Assembly: GCF_014268815.2 (NCBI RefSeq)
Contig: NZ_JABWRE020000001.1
Location: forward strand, 1,245,001-1,309,000
Length of the DNA stretch: 64,000 bases
Source: Pseudomonas urmiensis
GTDB lineage: Bacteria; Pseudomonadota; Gammaproteobacteria; Pseudomonadales; Pseudomonadaceae
Reading direction: 5' to 3'
Part shown: positions 1 to 8,990 of the stretch, piece by piece
Layout of the letters: each line of letters opens with the position of its first letter
Position numbering within the stretch: position 1 is the stretch's first letter
Position numbers and translations under genes: made by a program
The notes under the pieces: generated by a model
Seen by the model: the letters and a program-made list of their open reading frames with translations, nothing else
What the model was told of the DNA's origin: nothing
The model's database searches: none

Positions 1-658
<658 letters not shown>

Positions 659-758
659 GGTCAGTCACCTGTGGGTGAATGCGCGGGGAGGGGTACTCCC
701 AAGGTAGCAGACCGTTGACGGCCTGTTGCCCCTTGACCCGATCAAGCGAGGAGCGGTC

Positions 759-1187
759 TCAGTCAGCTTGCGCTTGCAACTGCCAGATGCCGTCGACTTC
801 ACGTGCCAGACCGCTAGCGGCCAGCAAAACCACCAGGCGTGGGTGCAGGGCGGCATCGGTGAAGCCCTTGACGCAGTTAAGGTCGAGCTCGCCGGTCAGC
901 TTCATGTCGGTCTTGGTGTACGACAACCAGGCCTTTTTAAGTACTTGCAGCACGTCACTGCCCGCAGTGTTGGCAAAGCGGCGGTGGGCTTGGCGGCCGT
1001 CGAACTCGAAGCTGTGTTGATGGCTGTAGCTGCTTTCGTCGCCATTGCCTTCGACGCAGCGGTAGCAGCGGCATGGGCCATCGGCAAAGGCAGTGCGCAG
1101 GTAGCTGTTGAAGTCCACTACGGGCTTGAGGGTCAGGCGTTTGTCGACCTCGAACAGGTCGGCGATCAGGGGTTCTTCGGCGCTCAC
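759..1187 (-). CDS. Conserved hypothetical protein, 142 aa
   Basis: I do not recognise a named family. The start chosen is GTG at 1187 (VSAEEPLIADLFEVDKR) because GAGG lies a few bases upstream. The longer reading frame back to 1460 would run through a REP element and the tandem repeat next door and has low-complexity, non-protein-like sequence. A small cysteine cluster (CRCYRC) sits near residue 33. The C-terminal half is a mixed-composition domain without signal peptide or membrane segment, so a cytoplasmic protein is likely. It lies in the same direction as the EF-G gene, about 100 bp upstream of its start. Confidence 0.6.
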   Translation of the reverse strand: MSAEEPLIADLFEVDKRLTLKPVVDFNSYLRTAFADGPCRCYRCVEGNGDESSYSHQHSFEFDGRQAHRRFANTAGSDVLQVLKKAWLSYTKTDMKLTGELDLNCVKGFTDAALHPRLVVLLAASGLAREVDGIWQLQAQAD

Positions 1188-1287
1188 TCGGTGTCCTCGT
1201 GTGGTGTGGCGTGCATCGGCGGGCACCCTAACAGATCGGCGCTTTGCAGGCCATGCGCTTGGTCTGGCGATCGATGTCGTCAGCGCC

Positions 1288-1499
1288 GCCTTCATCGCGG
1301 GGCAAGCCCGCTCCCACGAGGCTTGCGTATCCCACCTCTGATGAGTAGCCAGCACGCCACCGGTCGAGGCGCAGGCATTCATGAGGCTCAAGCGTGTGTT
1401 GTAGGAGGCGCAGGCATTCACGAGGATCAAATGTGTGATTGTGTGATGTAGGAGGCGCAAACGTGTGTCGTGGGAGCGGGCTTGCCCCGCGATAGAGGG
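1288..1499. repeat. Inverted pair of REP elements flanking a short tandem repeat
   Basis: Two REP copies in opposite orientation, 1288-1321 (GCGGGGCAAGCCCGCTCCCA core) and 1468-1499 (reverse complement core). This is the common P. putida-group intergenic REP. They flank the 1366-1472 tandem repeat. Together with the short leaders on each side they fill the roughly 390 bp between the hypothetical genes at 759-1187 and 1582-1881; nothing coding is seen there. Confidence 0.85.
1366..1472. repeat. Imperfect tandem repeat, about 40-47 bp units
   Basis: The motif GAGGCGCAGGCATTCA begins at 1366 and again at 1405, and a degenerate third copy (GAGGCGCAAACGTGTGT) begins at 1452. Unit lengths are about 39 and 47 bp. 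The units sit between two inverted REP elements and are not part of a convincing gene. Confidence 0.7.
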
Positions 1500-1581
1500 C
1501 TAGAGACAACAGGTGACAGCTGCCGTACCCTATGCGCCCCCGGCGTGGAGCACGCCGATCCCTATCGATGAGGCAACCCGA

Positions 1582-1881
1582 TTGAGCAAGTACCCGTATA
1601 TCGCCACCGTGACCGTCAGCACCGAAGACCGCGGAGGCGACGTCGAGGCGTCGGAAAATGCCAACATCCGTGTTGGCCTTGAGGCTGTGACCGAAACCCT
1701 GAAGAAGGTGCATTTCGTCGGCGCCTTGGCAGCCCCGGAAAAGCCGGCTACCCACATCTGCGTCACCCTGGAAAACGGCCTCGTCTATTACGGCCCGATC
1801 GTCAACGGTCACGCCGAACTCGAAGGCGGCTGGATCGCCTTCGAATCCGACATGCTCACCCCTGAAGAGCTGGGCCTGTAA
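1582..1881 (+). CDS. Small conserved hypothetical protein, 99 aa
   Basis: Unknown function. The preferred start is TTG at 1582 (LSKYPYIATVTVSTEDRGG), which has GAGG eight bases upstream. A GTG at 1513 would add 23 residues rich in Pro/Ala but has no good ribosome binding site. The product is small, soluble-looking and acidic at the C-terminus (TPEELGL), with beta-strand-like alternation in the first half. It converges on the aminotransferase gene, whose stop is only four bases away. No signal peptide or membrane segment is seen. Confidence 0.55.
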   Translation: MSKYPYIATVTVSTEDRGGDVEASENANIRVGLEAVTETLKKVHFVGALAAPEKPATHICVTLENGLVYYGPIVNGHAELEGGWIAFESDMLTPEELGL

Positions 1882-1884
1882 GCC

Positions 1885-3135
1885 TCAGTCCAGCTGCGCC
1901 AGGCACTGCTCGAGGATATCCAGGCCTTCTTCGAGCACTGCCGGCTCGATGGTCAGCGGTGCCAGCAGGCGAATGATGTGCCGCGCCTTGCCACTGGGCA
2001 TCAACAGCAACCCCTTGGCCCGCGCCGCTTCCAGCAGCTTGGCCAGCTGCGCAGGCGCCGGGCTGCCATCGGCATTGACCAGTTCGATGCCGCGCATGGC
2101 GCCAACGCCGGTCAGGCGGCCAAGCGAAACGCTCAATCCAGATGACTTCCAGCGTTGATAGCGGCTGACGATGGCTTGCTCCTGACGCTCGCCCCAGGTC
2201 GCCAGGTTCTCATCGCTCATCTGCGCAAGGCTGGCCAGGGCCGCCGCGCAGGCAATCGGGTTACCTGAATAGGTGCCGCCCAACCCGCCCTTTGGCAGCG
2301 CGCCCATCAGCGCCTTGCGCCCGACCACCGCACCCAACGGCATGCCGCCAGCGATGCTCTTGGCCAGCAGCAGCAAATCCGGCTCGATGCCCAGGCGTGG
2401 GAAAGCAAAGCGCTGCCCGGTGCGGCCAAAGCCCGATTGGATTTCATCGATGATGATCAAGATCCCATGCTCGTCGCACAAGCGCCGTAGGGCTTGGGCG
2501 AAGGCCGGATCAAGCGCCAGGAAACCGCCTTCGCCTTGCACCGGTTCGAGAATGAACGCAGCCACGTCTTCGACGGCCAGCTCGACACTGAACAGCCGCT
2601 CCAGGGCTTTTAGCGCCTGCTCGCAGGTAACCCCGGTGTCGGCGCTGGGGTAGGGCAGGTGATAGACCGGCCCTGGCAAATCGCCGACACGTTGCTTGTA
2701 CGGAGCGACCTTGCCATTGAGGTTGAGGGTGGCCAGGGTGCGGCCGTGGAAGGCGCCGTCAAAGGCGATGATGGCGCGTTTGCCGGTGGCGCCACGGGCC
2801 ACTTTCAGGGCGTTTTCCGCAGCTTCCGCGCCGCTGTTGGTGAGCATGCCGGCCAGCGGGTAGCTGACCGGCACGAACGCGCGCAATTGCTCCATCAGTT
2901 CAAGGTAGGGGCCATGCGGTGCGGCGTTGAAGGCGTAGTGGGTCAGGCGCGAGGCCTGGGTCTGGATCGCCTCGACCACCGCCGGGTTGCAGTGGCCCAG
3001 GTTAAGCACACCAATACCGCCGACAAAGTCGATGTAGCGTTTACCGTCGGTATCCCAGACTTCTGCATTACGCCCATGGGAAAGTGTAATGGGGTGAACT
3101 ATGGCAATCGATTGGCTGATACTTTCCAGATTCAT
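1885..3135 (-). CDS. Class III PLP aminotransferase, 4-aminobutyrate aminotransferase type
   Basis: Cytoplasmic omega-aminotransferase, probably moving the amino group of 4-aminobutyrate or a related omega-amino acid to 2-oxoglutarate. Family signatures are visible: NSGAEAAENALK near residue 100, GAFHGRTLATL near 127, EPVQGEGG near 197, DEIQSGFGRTG near 230, and the PLP Schiff-base lysine in LLAKSIAGG near residue 259. The length (416 aa) is normal. ATG at 3135 was preferred over an in-frame GTG two codons earlier. A LysR regulator lies upstream on the same strand and a GABA-type permease lies divergent to that, suggesting an uptake-and-transamination unit. The exact substrate (GABA, 5-aminovalerate or other) cannot be decided from sequence alone. 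Confidence 0.85.
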   Translation of the reverse strand: MNLESISQSIAIVHPITLSHGRNAEVWDTDGKRYIDFVGGIGVLNLGHCNPAVVEAIQTQASRLTHYAFNAAPHGPYLELMEQLRAFVPVSYPLAGMLTNSGAEAAENALKVARGATGKRAIIAFDGAFHGRTLATLNLNGKVAPYKQRVGDLPGPVYHLPYPSADTGVTCEQALKALERLFSVELAVEDVAAFILEPVQGEGGFLALDPAFAQALRRLCDEHGILIIIDEIQSGFGRTGQRFAFPRLGIEPDLLLLAKSIAGGMPLGAVVGRKALMGALPKGGLGGTYSGNPIACAAALASLAQMSDENLATWGERQEQAIVSRYQRWKSSGLSVSLGRLTGVGAMRGIELVNADGSPAPAQLAKLLEAARAKGLLLMPSGKARHIIRLLAPLTIEPAVLEEGLDILEQCLAQLD

Positions 3136-3244
3136 GAGCACGCGGACCTTGTTCGAGTTTGTTGATATCCAAACGCGACTTGGGTAGTGTCGGCAAACGA
3201 ATTATTCGATTGCGATCATTCCATAGATTCTGGAAGTCAGGCCC

Positions 3245-3320
3245 GGCCTCTTCGCGGGCAAGCCCGCTCCTACAGGTACTTCGCCGCCCCTGTAGGAGCG
3301 GGCTTGCCCGCGAAGAGGCC
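3245..3320. repeat. REP pair forming a large palindrome
   Basis: Two near-perfect REP copies in inverted orientation, 3245-3275 (GCGGGCAAGCCCGCTCCTAC) and 3290-3320 (its reverse complement), separated by 14 bp. Transcribed as RNA they would form a long hairpin. They lie between the LysR gene and the aminotransferase gene and could insulate or stabilise transcripts. Confidence 0.9.
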
Positions 3321-3329
3321 GGAACAAAC

Positions 3330-4226
3330 TCAGCCATCCTCAGCTACACCTTCCAGAATCCACTGCACAAAGGCCCGAACCTTCGGCACCTCGGCGGCAT
3401 GCTCGGCATGGGCAATGAAGTGCCGGCCATTGCTCGGCACCGGATGGTCCCAGGCCACCACCAGCTTGCCTTCGCTCAGCTCTTCGGCCACCAGGTAGCG
3501 TGGGATCAGCGCGATCCCGCAACCGGCGATGGCGGCGCGAATGCACAGGTAAAAGGTGTCGAAACGCGGCCCGTGGTAGCTGTTCTGGCTGTGCAGGCCA
3601 AGCCCGAGGAACCACTCATGCCAAGCCTCTGGCCGTGAGGCGCATTGCAGCAGGCGATGTTCGGTCAGCGCCTGGGCGCTGTCAAAGCGTGAGCGCGCCA
3701 ACAGCTCTGGCGCGCACACCGGCACGACTTCTTCGCTGAACAGCTCGATGCAGGTGGCGCCCGGCCAGGTCCCCTGGCCAAAGAAAAACGCGATGTCAGC
3801 CTTGGCCTGCACCAGGTCAAAGGGTTCCAGTTCGTTGCGGATATCCAGGTGGATCCGTGGATAGCGTTCGCCAAAGCCCTTGAGCCGGGGTACCAGCCAG
3901 CGTGCGCCAAAGGTTGGCTGGGTGGCGATGCGCAGCACTTCGGTTTCGTCGCCGTAGCTGAGGATATAGCGGCTGGAGATGTCGATCTGGGTGAGGATCT
4001 TGTTCACCTCGGCCAGGTATAACGCGCCTGCCGGGGTGAGGTGCAGGCGCCGGCGAATGCGCTGGAACAGCGCGTGCGAGAGCATGTCCTCAAGCTGCGC
4101 CACCTGCTTGCTGACCGCGCTTTGGGTCAGGTGCAGCTCTTGCGCCGCGCGGGTGAAGCTCAGGTGACGGGCAGCGGCCTCGAAGCATTGCAGGGCCGTG
4201 GTGGAGGGCATCAGGCGTTTGGACAT
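3330..4226 (-). CDS. LysR-family transcriptional regulator (GcvA-like)
   Basis: DNA-binding regulator of 298 aa. An N-terminal winged helix-turn-helix (residues about 8-66, FTRAAQELHLTQSAVSKQV) is followed by a LysR effector-binding domain with GcvA-type features, including FGARWLVPRLKGF and a C-terminal CGIALIPRYLVAEEL segment. ATG at 4226 (MSKRLMPSTTALQ) was chosen; the longer frame to 4280 would extend into the divergent promoter region without family similarity. The gene is divergent from the permease at 4485 and precedes the aminotransferase, so it likely controls one or both. This is inferred from position; the inducer is unknown. Confidence 0.85.
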   Translation of the reverse strand: MSKRLMPSTTALQCFEAAARHLSFTRAAQELHLTQSAVSKQVAQLEDMLSHALFQRIRRRLHLTPAGALYLAEVNKILTQIDISSRYILSYGDETEVLRIATQPTFGARWLVPRLKGFGERYPRIHLDIRNELEPFDLVQAKADIAFFFGQGTWPGATCIELFSEEVVPVCAPELLARSRFDSAQALTEHRLLQCASRPEAWHEWFLGLGLHSQNSYHGPRFDTFYLCIRAAIAGCGIALIPRYLVAEELSEGKLVVAWDHPVPSNGRHFIAHAEHAAEVPKVRAFVQWILEGVAEDG

Positions 4227-4484
4227 GATGGGTCTATTACCGAGCGAAAAAGGAAGAAGTTCATTCCGAACCGGAATCATGTACGTCGAAAAGGTCGTTT
4301 GTTGGTCACGCCCTATAGATTAATACTGACCTGGATCAATGATGACAACCGCTTATGGCAAGAGGAGGCAAAAGGCGCATCGGCGGCATCCTCACAACAA
4401 CAAGAAACGCGCGATAACGATTAATAAGAATTCTGCTCCAAGTTCAGCCGCCCGTGCGGCGGCCGACCCATTCGAGGGTTTTTC
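4227..4484. promoter_or_regulatory. Divergent control region between the LysR gene and the permease gene
   Basis: 258 bp without a gene, AT-richer than its surroundings. It must contain the promoters for both divergent genes and probably the LysR operator. I could not pick out a convincing T-N11-A palindrome or a single best promoter. GAGGG at about 4472-4477 is the ribosome binding site of the permease. Confidence 0.5.
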
Positions 4485-5891
4485 ATGGCTTCGCTACAGA
4501 ACAAAAAACAGCGTTCCCTGCAACACGGCTTGACCTCCCGCCAGGTATCGATGATCTCCATCGCCGGCATCATCGGCGCCGGCCTGTTCATCGGCTCTTC
4601 CAACGCCATCGCCACCGCCGGCCCGGCGATTCTGATCTCCTACGCCATGACCGGCCTGTTGGTGCTGCTGGTGATGCGCATGCTTGGCGAAATGGCGATT
4701 GCCAACCCCAACAGCGGCTCTTTTTCCACGTACGCAACTGAGGCCATCGGCCCGTGGGCGGGCTTTACCATTGGCTGGTTGTACTGGTGGTTCTGGGTGC
4801 TGATCATTCCGGTCGAGGCTATCGCTGGCGCCGACATCCTGCATGCCTACTTCCCAGGCGTCCCCTCGTGGTTGTTCGCCTTTTTGATCATGATCGTGCT
4901 GTCGTGCACCAACCTGGTCAGCGTGAAGAACTTCGGTGAATTCGAGTACTGGTTTGCCTTGATCAAGGTGATTGCCATCGTCGCCTTCATCGGCATCTGC
5001 AGCATGGCCGTCTTTGGCGTCTGGCCATTGGCCGAGCGCTCCGGGGTCAGCCAGCTGTGGGCTAACGGCGGCTTTATGCCAAACGGGTTTGGCACGGTGC
5101 TGGGAGGGGTATTGATCACCATCTTCTCGTTCTTTGGCGCTGAGATCGTCACCATTGCCGCCGATGAAACTGCCAACCCGAAAGACAAGATCCGCCGCGC
5201 CACTAACCTGGTGGTGTACCGCATTGCCATCTTCTACCTGGCGTCGATCTTCCTGGTGGTGTCGCTGGTGGCGTGGAATGACCCAGGCTTGAAAGCTGTT
5301 GGTTCGTTCCAGCGGGTGCTGGAAGTGCTTAACGTGCCCGGGGCCAAACTGGTGGTCGACCTGGTGGTGTTGGTTGCGGTGACCAGTTGCATGAACTCGG
5401 GCCTCTACACCGCCTCGCGGATGCTCTACTCGCTGGGCTCGCGTGGCGAAGCACCAAGGATGATCAAGCGCGTTTCCGGCAATGGTGTGCCGACCGTGGC
5501 GGTGCTGCTGTCGACCTTGGCAGGCTTTGCCGGTTGCCTGGTCAACTACGTGTTCCCTGGCAAGGTGTTCGGCTTCTTGCTCTCCACTACCGGCGCCATT
5601 GCCTTGCTGGTGTACCTGGTCATCGCTGTGTCGCAACTGCGCATGCGGGCTCGGGCTGATCGTGACGGCACTGAGCTGGCCTTGAAGATGTGGCTGTTCC
5701 CGTGGCTGACCTGGCTGGTGATCGGCACCATCGTCATGGTGCTGGGCTATATGCTGTTCAGCGATGCCTATCGCTACGAGACGCTGATGACAGCAGGAGT
5801 GACGCTGTTCATCCTGCTCATTTCGCTGACCCGTCGGCGGCACACTGCGCCATCGTCACCCGCTGAGCTGGCCAGCAGCGAGGGCGCTTGA
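4485..5891 (+). CDS. APC-family amino acid permease, GABA-permease type
   Basis: Inner-membrane amino acid:proton symporter of 468 aa in the AAT subfamily of the APC superfamily. The N-terminus shows the family hallmark IAGIIGAGLFIGSS near residue 27, followed by about 12 hydrophobic segments. FFGAEIVTIAADETANPKD near residue 220 is typical of GabP-like carriers. ATG at 4485 has a GAGGG ribosome binding site. It is divergent from a LysR regulator and close to a GABA-type aminotransferase, which supports uptake of GABA or a related omega-amino acid. Substrate assignment is by family resemblance and neighbours only. Confidence 0.85.
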   Translation: MASLQNKKQRSLQHGLTSRQVSMISIAGIIGAGLFIGSSNAIATAGPAILISYAMTGLLVLLVMRMLGEMAIANPNSGSFSTYATEAIGPWAGFTIGWLYWWFWVLIIPVEAIAGADILHAYFPGVPSWLFAFLIMIVLSCTNLVSVKNFGEFEYWFALIKVIAIVAFIGICSMAVFGVWPLAERSGVSQLWANGGFMPNGFGTVLGGVLITIFSFFGAEIVTIAADETANPKDKIRRATNLVVYRIAIFYLASIFLVVSLVAWNDPGLKAVGSFQRVLEVLNVPGAKLVVDLVVLVAVTSCMNSGLYTASRMLYSLGSRGEAPRMIKRVSGNGVPTVAVLLSTLAGFAGCLVNYVFPGKVFGFLLSTTGAIALLVYLVIAVSQLRMRARADRDGTELALKMWLFPWLTWLVIGTIVMVLGYMLFSDAYRYETLMTAGVTLFILLISLTRRRHTAPSSPAELASSEGA

Positions 5892-5940
5892 GCTGAGGCG
5901 CAGGGGATAGTTGGGCTTTAGGGCTTGCAGTGAAGCTGCA

Positions 5941-6006
5941 GGCCTCTTCGCGGACAAGCCCGCTCCCACAGGTCCTTGTGGGGGCGGGCTTGTCTGTCAA
6001 TAGCGG
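5941..6006. repeat. REP pair downstream of the permease
   Basis: Inverted REP copies at 5941-5970 (GCGGACAAGCCCGCTCCCAC) and 5975-6006 (a somewhat degenerate reverse complement), between the permease and the thioesterase. Their position after a stop codon suits a transcript-end or mRNA-protecting role. Confidence 0.85.
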
Positions 6007-6087
6007 CTTGAGATCTAGACAGCACAGCCCGGTATAGCGCTACCATCACCCGGTAAACCTTCCCATTCCAACAAGTCCAGGAAGCGT

Positions 6088-6585
6088 ATGAACGATCCAA
6101 TCCTTTCCCTCCAGGAGCGCGCAGCCCCGGACGGAGTCTGCTACGGCTGTGGTTGCTCACACCCCAGCGGCCTGCACCTGAAAAGTCATTGGGATGCCGA
6201 TGGCATCCACCTGTTGTGCCGGCACTCCCCCGACAGCACCTTCCTCGGCTGGCCCGGCCTGGTCTATGGCGGGCTGCTGGCGATGCTGGTCGACTGCCAC
6301 TCCAACTGGACCGCCATGGCCTACCACTACCGCGCCGAAGGGCGTGAGCCCGACAGCCTGCCGCGCATCGACTGCGTCACCGGCACCCTCAGCCTGAACT
6401 ACCTGAAGCCCACTCCGATGGGAGTCGAGTTGTTGCTCAAGGCACGCGTTGAAGGTGAGGTCGGGCGCAAGACGCGGGTCATCTGCGAGGTCTGGGCAGG
6501 CGAGGTACTGACAGTCACGGCCGATTCGCTGTTCGTGCGTGTCGACACCGAGAAGCTCAAGCACAAGGCCCACGGCCAAGCGTGA
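6088..6585 (+). CDS. PaaI-type hotdog-fold thioesterase
   Basis: Probable acyl-CoA thioesterase of 165 aa. The central HSPDSTFLGWPGLVYGGLLAMLVDCHSNWTA region (described here in parts: GWPGLVYGG then LAMLVDCHSN, residues about 54-72) matches the PaaI/4HBT hotdog core, where a conserved Gly-Gly precedes the long helix. An N-terminal CYGCGCSHPSGLHL segment is typical of this subgroup. ATG at 6088 has AGGAAG upstream. It stands alone between a REP pair and a hairpin terminator. The acyl substrate cannot be told from sequence. Confidence 0.75.
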   Translation: MNDPILSLQERAAPDGVCYGCGCSHPSGLHLKSHWDADGIHLLCRHSPDSTFLGWPGLVYGGLLAMLVDCHSNWTAMAYHYRAEGREPDSLPRIDCVTGTLSLNYLKPTPMGVELLLKARVEGEVGRKTRVICEVWAGEVLTVTADSLFVRVDTEKLKHKAHGQA

Positions 6586-6596
6586 GACGCCAGGGT

Positions 6597-6616
6597 GGGG
6601 CGGCAACCGGCCGCCC
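6597..6616 (+). terminator. GC-rich hairpin after the thioesterase gene
   Basis: GGGCGGC (6598-6604) pairs with GCCGCCC (6610-6616) across an AACCG loop, a dozen bases past the stop codon. There is no long T-run, so termination strength is uncertain. Confidence 0.55.
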
Positions 6617-6901
6617 TCTGGTTGTAGACCGCTATCAGTGATGTTGAAAATTCCTACAGAGCCTGACGAAGAGTCCTATAGGGACTACGTGAGTATCGGA
6701 ATAGTCTGACCGCGTTTTCACCGCAGGCTGTCCGAGATGCTCGACTCTACTGATTTATCTCTATGCACCCGCTGCCGGCTTGCCGAGCTGCAGGCTGGCG
6801 TATGGACATCTCGGCTCACTTTTCCCCCGAAGCAAACACTGCCTGATCGCGGCAATCGCCGTGTACTCGGACGTTCGCGGACGCACTAAAGGAGATGTCC
6901 C
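6617..6901 (+). other. Non-coding stretch before the lipoprotein pair
   Basis: About 285 bp with no credible gene. It should contain the promoter of the DUF4398/OmpA pair; AAAGGAG directly before 6902 is its ribosome binding site. I see no repeat or obvious RNA element here. Confidence 0.4.
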
Positions 6902-7288
6902 ATGCATGCCAGATTCAACCCTAAAACCCTGACTGTCGCAGGCTTGCTGCTGGTGCTCTCCGGCTGCGCCAGCGTGGTCGTACCCAACGAGCAGATCGAG
7001 CTGACGCGCAGTGCGGTCAACCGTGCTGTTTCGGCAGATGCAACCCAGTATGCACCCGTTGAAATGCGCTCTGCCCAAGACAATCTGCGTGCCATGGAAA
7101 GGGCGCTGGGTGAGAAGAAGTTCAAGGAGGTGCGCATCCTCGCCGAGCGAGCCGAATCCGATGCCCGGCTAGCCGAGACCAAGGCACGGGCCAGCAGAAC
7201 TCAAGACCAGCTCAAGGTTGCTCGCGAGGGCATCCAGGTGCTGCGCAAAGAGTTGCTGGAAGACCCGATCCTCAAATCCGCCCACTAA
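6902..7288 (+). CDS. DUF4398 lipoprotein
   Basis: Small periplasmic lipoprotein of 128 aa. A lipoprotein signal peptide ends in the lipobox LSGC at residues 19-22, and Ser (not Asp) follows two residues later, compatible with outer-membrane sorting. The mature part is an Ala/Glu/Arg-rich helical domain (SAQDNLRAMERALGEKKF) of the DUF4398 type. It starts an apparent two-gene operon with the OmpA-domain lipoprotein 12 bp downstream. The pair is common in pseudomonads; a cell-envelope structural role is inferred, with no known enzymatic function. Confidence 0.8.
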   Translation: MHARFNPKTLTVAGLLLVLSGCASVVVPNEQIELTRSAVNRAVSADATQYAPVEMRSAQDNLRAMERALGEKKFKEVRILAERAESDARLAETKARASRTQDQLKVAREGIQVLRKELLEDPILKSAH

Positions 7289-7300
7289 CAGGAGCCGATC

Positions 7301-8086
7301 ATGTCGAAATTGTACATTCTGCCTACCGTGTCGATCCTGAGCCTGCTGTTGGCCGGTTGCGGCACCACCCCAGAAAACCCCACGCTGGTGGAGGCCCGTG
7401 AAGGTTTCTCGGCGCTGCAAGGTAAGCCTGAATCCAGCCGTATCGCCGCTCTGGAAACCCAGGAAGCCTCGGTGGCGCTGACTAAGGCTGAGCAGGCTTC
7501 GCTGAAAAACCGCAATGGCGATGATGTCGAGCAGCTGTCCTATCTGGCCAATAACCGGGTCAAGGCAGCTGAAGAGACCATCAAGTTGCGCCTGGCCCAG
7601 GCTGGCATGAAAAACATCGAGGCCGAGCGCACCCAGGCGCGTCTGGATGTACGTTCCGAGCAGCTCAAGGCGGCGTTGGCCAACAACGCGCCCAAGGGTA
7701 GCAAGGAGACTGAGCGCGGCACGGTAGTGACCTTTGGCGATGTGTTGTTCGCTACCGGGCAAGCCACATTGAATCCGCGCAGCCGTGGCAACATCCAGGA
7801 ACTGGGGCGTTACCTGCGCGATAACCCCAGTCGTAGGCTGCTGGTAGAAGGCCATACCGACTCCACTGGCGGCGACGCGCTCAACCAGCGCTTGTCCGAA
7901 GCTCGCGCCGCCTCGGTGGCCAACGCCCTGCGTCGTGAGGGTATTGCCGCCAACCGAATCGTCACTGCCGGCTACGGCAAGGATTACCCGGTGGCTTCCA
8001 ACACCACCGCGCACTCCCGCCAGCTCAACCGGCGTGTTGAAGTGATCATCTCCCGCGACGACCAGGAAGTCGTGCGTCGCCGCTAA
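7301..8086 (+). CDS. OmpA-family lipoprotein with DUF4398-like N-terminal half
   Basis: Outer-membrane-linked lipoprotein of 261 aa. The signal peptide ends in lipobox LAGC (residues 17-20). Residues about 25-130 form a helical, Glu/Ala/Lys-rich segment like the preceding protein, and residues about 145-258 are an OmpA/MotB peptidoglycan-binding domain with VEGHTDSTGG, LSEARAASVANAL and LNRRVEV motifs. It probably tethers the outer membrane to peptidoglycan. A strong hairpin terminator follows directly. Confidence 0.88.
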   Translation: MSKLYILPTVSILSLLLAGCGTTPENPTLVEAREGFSALQGKPESSRIAALETQEASVALTKAEQASLKNRNGDDVEQLSYLANNRVKAAEETIKLRLAQAGMKNIEAERTQARLDVRSEQLKAALANNAPKGSKETERGTVVTFGDVLFATGQATLNPRSRGNIQELGRYLRDNPSRRLLVEGHTDSTGGDALNQRLSEARAASVANALRREGIAANRIVTAGYGKDYPVASNTTAHSRQLNRRVEVIISRDDQEVVRRR

Positions 8087-8093
8087 GCAGTAC

Positions 8094-8119
8094 AAGGCGC
8101 GGCCAGTGGCCGCGCCTTT
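8094..8119 (+). terminator. Strong hairpin terminator
   Basis: AAGGCGCGGCCA followed by GT and its complement GGCCGCGCCTTT, eight bases after the OmpA-family stop codon. This is a near-perfect 12-bp stem ending in T residues. Confidence 0.85.
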
Positions 8120-8218
8120 GCTTTGTCTTTCTCCTGCAACGGGAGATAGTCAGCGCCCGTCGTTATGCCTAAAGTGTTCGGTCGATGCTTCCCGCTTCTG
8201 CCACCAAGGGCACCCACC

Positions 8219-8914
8219 ATGACCGATCTGAGCGCATTCCCCATCACCCGCAAATGGCCCGCGCACCATCCCCAGCGCCTGCAGTTGTATTCCCTGCCCA
8301 CGCCCAACGGCGTCAAGGTTTCGATCATGCTCGAAGAGATCGGCCTGGCCTATGAGGCGCACAAGGTCAACTTCGATAGCGATGAACAGCTCAGCCCCGA
8401 GTTCATCTCCCTGAGCGCCAACAACAAGATCCCTGCCATCCTCGACCCCGATGGCCCGGGTGGTAAGCCGCTGGCGTTGTTCGAGTCTGGGGCGATCTTG
8501 CAGTACCTGGCGGAAAAAACCGGGCAGTTGCTCAGCGAAGACCCGGCTACTCGTTACCAGACCATTCAATGGCTGATGTTCCAGATGGGCGGCATCGGGC
8601 CGATGTTTGGCCAGGTGGGGTTCTTCCATTTCTTCGCCGGCAAGGACTTTGAAGACAAACGCCCGCGCGACCGCTACGTCAACGAGTCGCGCCGCCTGCT
8701 TGGGGTGCTCGATCGGCACTTGGCAGGGCGCCAGTGGATGGTCGATGAGTACAGCATTGCCGATATCGCCATCTTTCCCTGGGTGCGTAACCTGGTTGAT
8801 CGGTATAACGCGCGGGAGCTGGTCGGGTTCGAAGAGTTCGCCGAGGTGCAGCGCGTATTGGCGGCATTCCTGGAGCGGCCAGCCGTGCAGCGCGGGCTGA
8901 AAATTCCTGGTTGA
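8219..8914 (+). CDS. Glutathione S-transferase-like protein (YghU/YfcG nu-class type)
   Basis: Cytoplasmic GST-fold thiol oxidoreductase of 231 aa. The thioredoxin-like N-terminal domain has LYSLPTPNGVKVSIMLEE (residues about 21-38), with Thr-Pro-Asn in place of a catalytic Ser/Cys as in nu-class GSTs, then NKIPAI and FESGAILQYLAE glutathione-binding motifs. The C-terminal helical domain carries YSIADIAIFPWV. ATG at 8219 (MTDLSAFP) is preferred over an upstream in-frame ATG at 8165. By family it likely acts as a glutathione-dependent disulfide-bond reductase or peroxidase. It is a single gene. Confidence 0.85.
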   Translation: MTDLSAFPITRKWPAHHPQRLQLYSLPTPNGVKVSIMLEEIGLAYEAHKVNFDSDEQLSPEFISLSANNKIPAILDPDGPGGKPLALFESGAILQYLAEKTGQLLSEDPATRYQTIQWLMFQMGGIGPMFGQVGFFHFFAGKDFEDKRPRDRYVNESRRLLGVLDRHLAGRQWMVDEYSIADIAIFPWVRNLVDRYNARELVGFEEFAEVQRVLAAFLERPAVQRGLKIPG

Positions 8915-8936
8915 ACCTTCCGCGTCGTATCTGTTT

Positions 8937-8978
8937 GGGCCTCATCGCGGGACTAATCGCAGCGGCGTGATGAGGCCC
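8937..8978. terminator. Bidirectional stem-loop between convergent genes
   Basis: GGGCCTCATC at 8937-8946 pairs perfectly with GATGAGGCCC at 8969-8978. It sits between the convergent GST and phosphate transporter genes and could serve both. The left arm resembles a degenerate REP element. Confidence 0.6.
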
Positions 8979-8990
8979 TGGCGGGCAATT

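Noticed and set aside
4494..5843. A long minus-strand frame opposite the permease gene
   Set aside because: Antisense to a clear 12-segment membrane transporter; composition is artefactual.
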